A stretch of 64,000 bases of DNA from Halarcobacter sp. (GTDB lineage: Bacteria; Campylobacterota; Campylobacteria; Campylobacterales; Arcobacteraceae). This document shows, one piece after another, positions 62,552 through 64,000 of the stretch (the first letter of the stretch is position 1; each line of letters opens with the position of its first letter). The notes beneath the pieces were generated by a model. It did no database searches and was not told the origin of the DNA. It saw only the letters and a list, made by a program, of their open reading frames with translations. The translations under genes were made by a program, and so were the position numbers. Where the stretch lies: the NCBI RefSeq assembly GCF_963675975.1, contig NZ_OY780939.1:1116001-1180000 (forward strand). Direction: 5' to 3'.

Positions 62552-64000
62552 TTATGTTTTCTTTAAAATCTCTTCTAAAGGTTTTGGTTTATCAAAATAG
62601 TATCCTTGATAATAATCAACATCCAAAGATTTTAGTTTTTCAAAAATTATTTCATCTTCTACAAACTCTGCTATAACTTTTATATCTAATTTTTTGGCAA
62701 AAGAGACTATAGATTCTATAAGAATATAACCTTTATAATCTGTAATTCTTTTTACTATTGAACCGTCAAGTTTAATTACATCAAGTGGAACATCAAAAAA
62801 GTAATCATAGTTTGAATATCCAGAACCAAAATCATCAATAGCTATTTTTGCACCATAACTTTTCATAATGCTACAAAAATTGTTTGTTTTTTCAATATCT
62901 TGTAAACCTTCAGATTCCAAAAATTCTAAAGTAATAGGATAAGGATGATTTTTAAGTACTTTTTCCAAATAGTTTATTATTACTGGGTTTGTAATATCTT
63001 CATATGATAGATTTATACTTATTGATTGTTTAAAAAGCAGTGAAGCTTCAATTGATTTTTTAATCATGGTCATGGTAAATATCTCATATACTTTTGAGTC
63101 TTGAACAACATCTAGGAAGAAATATGGTGAGATGATATTTTTATTATCATCTGGGTCTATAACTCTTGCTAGAGATTCATATTTTATTAGATTCATATTT
63201 TTATCAACAATTGGTTGAAAGTAGGGAACCACTAAATCTTTTGCTAAAGCTTTTTTAACTTTTTGTTGCATTGTGATATTTTTTATATAAATATCTTTAG
63301 GATTTTTTAATTCTTTATAACATTTATAGGGGCTTTTACTTGTATATGCTGCATCTAACGCAATAAATGATTCAAGTAATAAATCTGTAGTTCCTAAAGT
63401 ACTTGAACCTATGGTTACTGAGATATCTATAGTTAGTTTATCAATTTTAACAATATACTTATCAAAATAATCTATTAGTTTTTGTGCAAATTCTTTTATC
63501 TGATTTGTAGTTGAATCTTCATTAATCTCTACAACTATTGCAAAAATAGAGCTTTCAAGTTTATAAAAAGTTTTTTTATTTGAATCAATTTTTAAAGAGT
63601 AGTTTTTTATCTCATTAGCTAAATTTTTTAAAATATTATCTGCAAATACAAAGCCATAAGTTTGTTTGTATTTTTTAAAATTATCTAAGCTAACTAAAAC
63701 TAAAGATGCTTTTTTTTCTTCTTTATTTAGATAGTTTATAAGAGAGTGTCTATTTGGTAATTCTGTTACTAAATCTTTATATAACTCTTCAATCTTTTCA
63801 TTTTTTTTTCTTAGTGTATCAGTTAAATTTTTCAAAATAATACTTATGGTTTTTATCTCATCCTCTTCTATATAAGAAGCAAATCCTGTCATATTTAAAG
63901 TAAAAAAATTTTTATTTATATTAAGAACAATATCTTTTGAAAAAATCTCAAAATTCATAATCTTTGAAAACATCACTTCTCTTATTTTATCTTTAGAACC
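62552..64000 (-). CDS. GGDEF/EAL protein, likely c-di-GMP phosphodiesterase (5' end outside the window)
   Basis: The frame stays open to the right edge, so the start is not in the window; an internal GTG at 63976 was not taken as the start. Visible: a helical linker (EEDEIKTISIILKNLTDTL), a GGDEF domain with the LPNRHSL start but the catalytic GGDEF replaced by KLESSIF (about 139-145 from 63976), and an EAL domain with ESLAR (ExLxR), LEFLE, IDDFGSGYS, VIKLDGS, EFVED and YYQGYYF. The cyclase part is probably inactive and the EAL part active, degrading c-di-GMP. Only 9 bases separate it from the kinase gene after it, which it likely shares a transcript with. Confidence 0.88.
   Translation of the reverse strand, partial: GSKDKIREVMFSKIMNFEIFSKDIVLNINKNFFTLNMTGFASYIEEDEIKTISIILKNLTDTLRKKNEKIEELYKDLVTELPNRHSLINYLNKEEKKASLVLVSLDNFKKYKQTYGFVFADNILKNLANEIKNYSLKIDSNKKTFYKLESSIFAIVVEINEDSTTNQIKEFAQKLIDYFDKYIVKIDKLTIDISVTIGSSTLGTTDLLLESFIALDAAYTSKSPYKCYKELKNPKDIYIKNITMQQKVKKALAKDLVVPYFQPIVDKNMNLIKYESLARVIDPDDNKNIISPYFFLDVVQDSKVYEIFTMTMIKKSIEASLLFKQSISINLSYEDITNPVIINYLEKVLKNHPYPITLEFLESEGLQDIEKTNNFCSIMKSYGAKIAIDDFGSGYSNYDYFFDVPLDVIKLDGSIVKRITDYKGYILIESIVSFAKKLDIKVIAEFVEDEIIFEKLKSLDVDYYQGYYFDKPKPLEEILKKT

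Overview
The window is AT-rich and densely coding. It looks like chromosomal DNA of a Campylobacterota bacterium, most likely of the Arcobacter group. The evidence is: two porins of the Campylobacter major outer membrane protein type; a cbb3 oxidase cluster followed by DUF4006 and FixH proteins; a bc1 complex with a two-haem cytochrome c subunit; the gene run pheS-pheT-aroA-ispH-rpsA-serA-efp; and frequent TTG starts. GGDEF, EAL and histidine-kinase proteins point to a free-living Arcobacter-like organism rather than a host-restricted Campylobacter. This placement is inferred from gene content; no rRNA or tRNA gene was seen.

Layout. 1-5183 (+): the end of ccoO, ccoQ, ccoP, DUF4006, a 30-residue membrane protein, a TPM-like protein, fixH and addB. 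5443-10867 (-): two paralogous porins with prfB and a cytochrome c gene between them, then plsY-folB. 10988-22851 (+): a long tightly packed run nadA-nadC-nrnA-M23 peptidase-lpxC-tsaB-like-thrB-ylxR-infB-rbfA-rimP-lysE-like-ribD. 22910-22985 is a compact, possibly structured element. 22986-32548 (-): efp, serA, rpsA, ispH, aroA, pheT and pheS. A HIT-family gene follows on +, then fabG-acpP-fabF-accA and moeA-queC-queD-queE (both -), a membrane protein and rsmE (+), petABC plus a cytochrome c'-like gene (-), argB-thrC (-), a haem-binding GGDEF protein (-), addA (+), a thiE/tenI-like gene, atpB and ilvA (-), and trmD-rplS and a nucleosidase-like/radical-SAM pair (+).

56906-59496 is the accessory region. 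It holds a frameshifted HTH (WYL-type) regulator remnant, a calcineurin-like phosphoesterase, a small unknown ORF, a PD-(D/E)XK nuclease and a decayed small ORF. It is bounded by a 52-bp direct repeat (50/52 identical): the 3' end of the radical-SAM (SPL family) gene at 56825-56876 and an orphan second copy of that gene end at 59497-59571. This looks like a small island inserted at the 3' end of a gene, and is the best candidate here for an undescribed system. After it come a TPR-methyltransferase gene (+), a sensor histidine kinase (-) and a GGDEF/EAL protein (-) that runs off the right edge.

Most of the window is ordinary housekeeping: respiration (cbb3, bc1, ATP synthase subunit a), fatty acid synthesis, NAD, folate, riboflavin, queuosine and molybdenum cofactor synthesis, amino acid synthesis, translation, and AddAB recombinational repair, whose two genes lie about 43 kb apart here. 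No IS element, CRISPR array, integrase or transposase was recognised.
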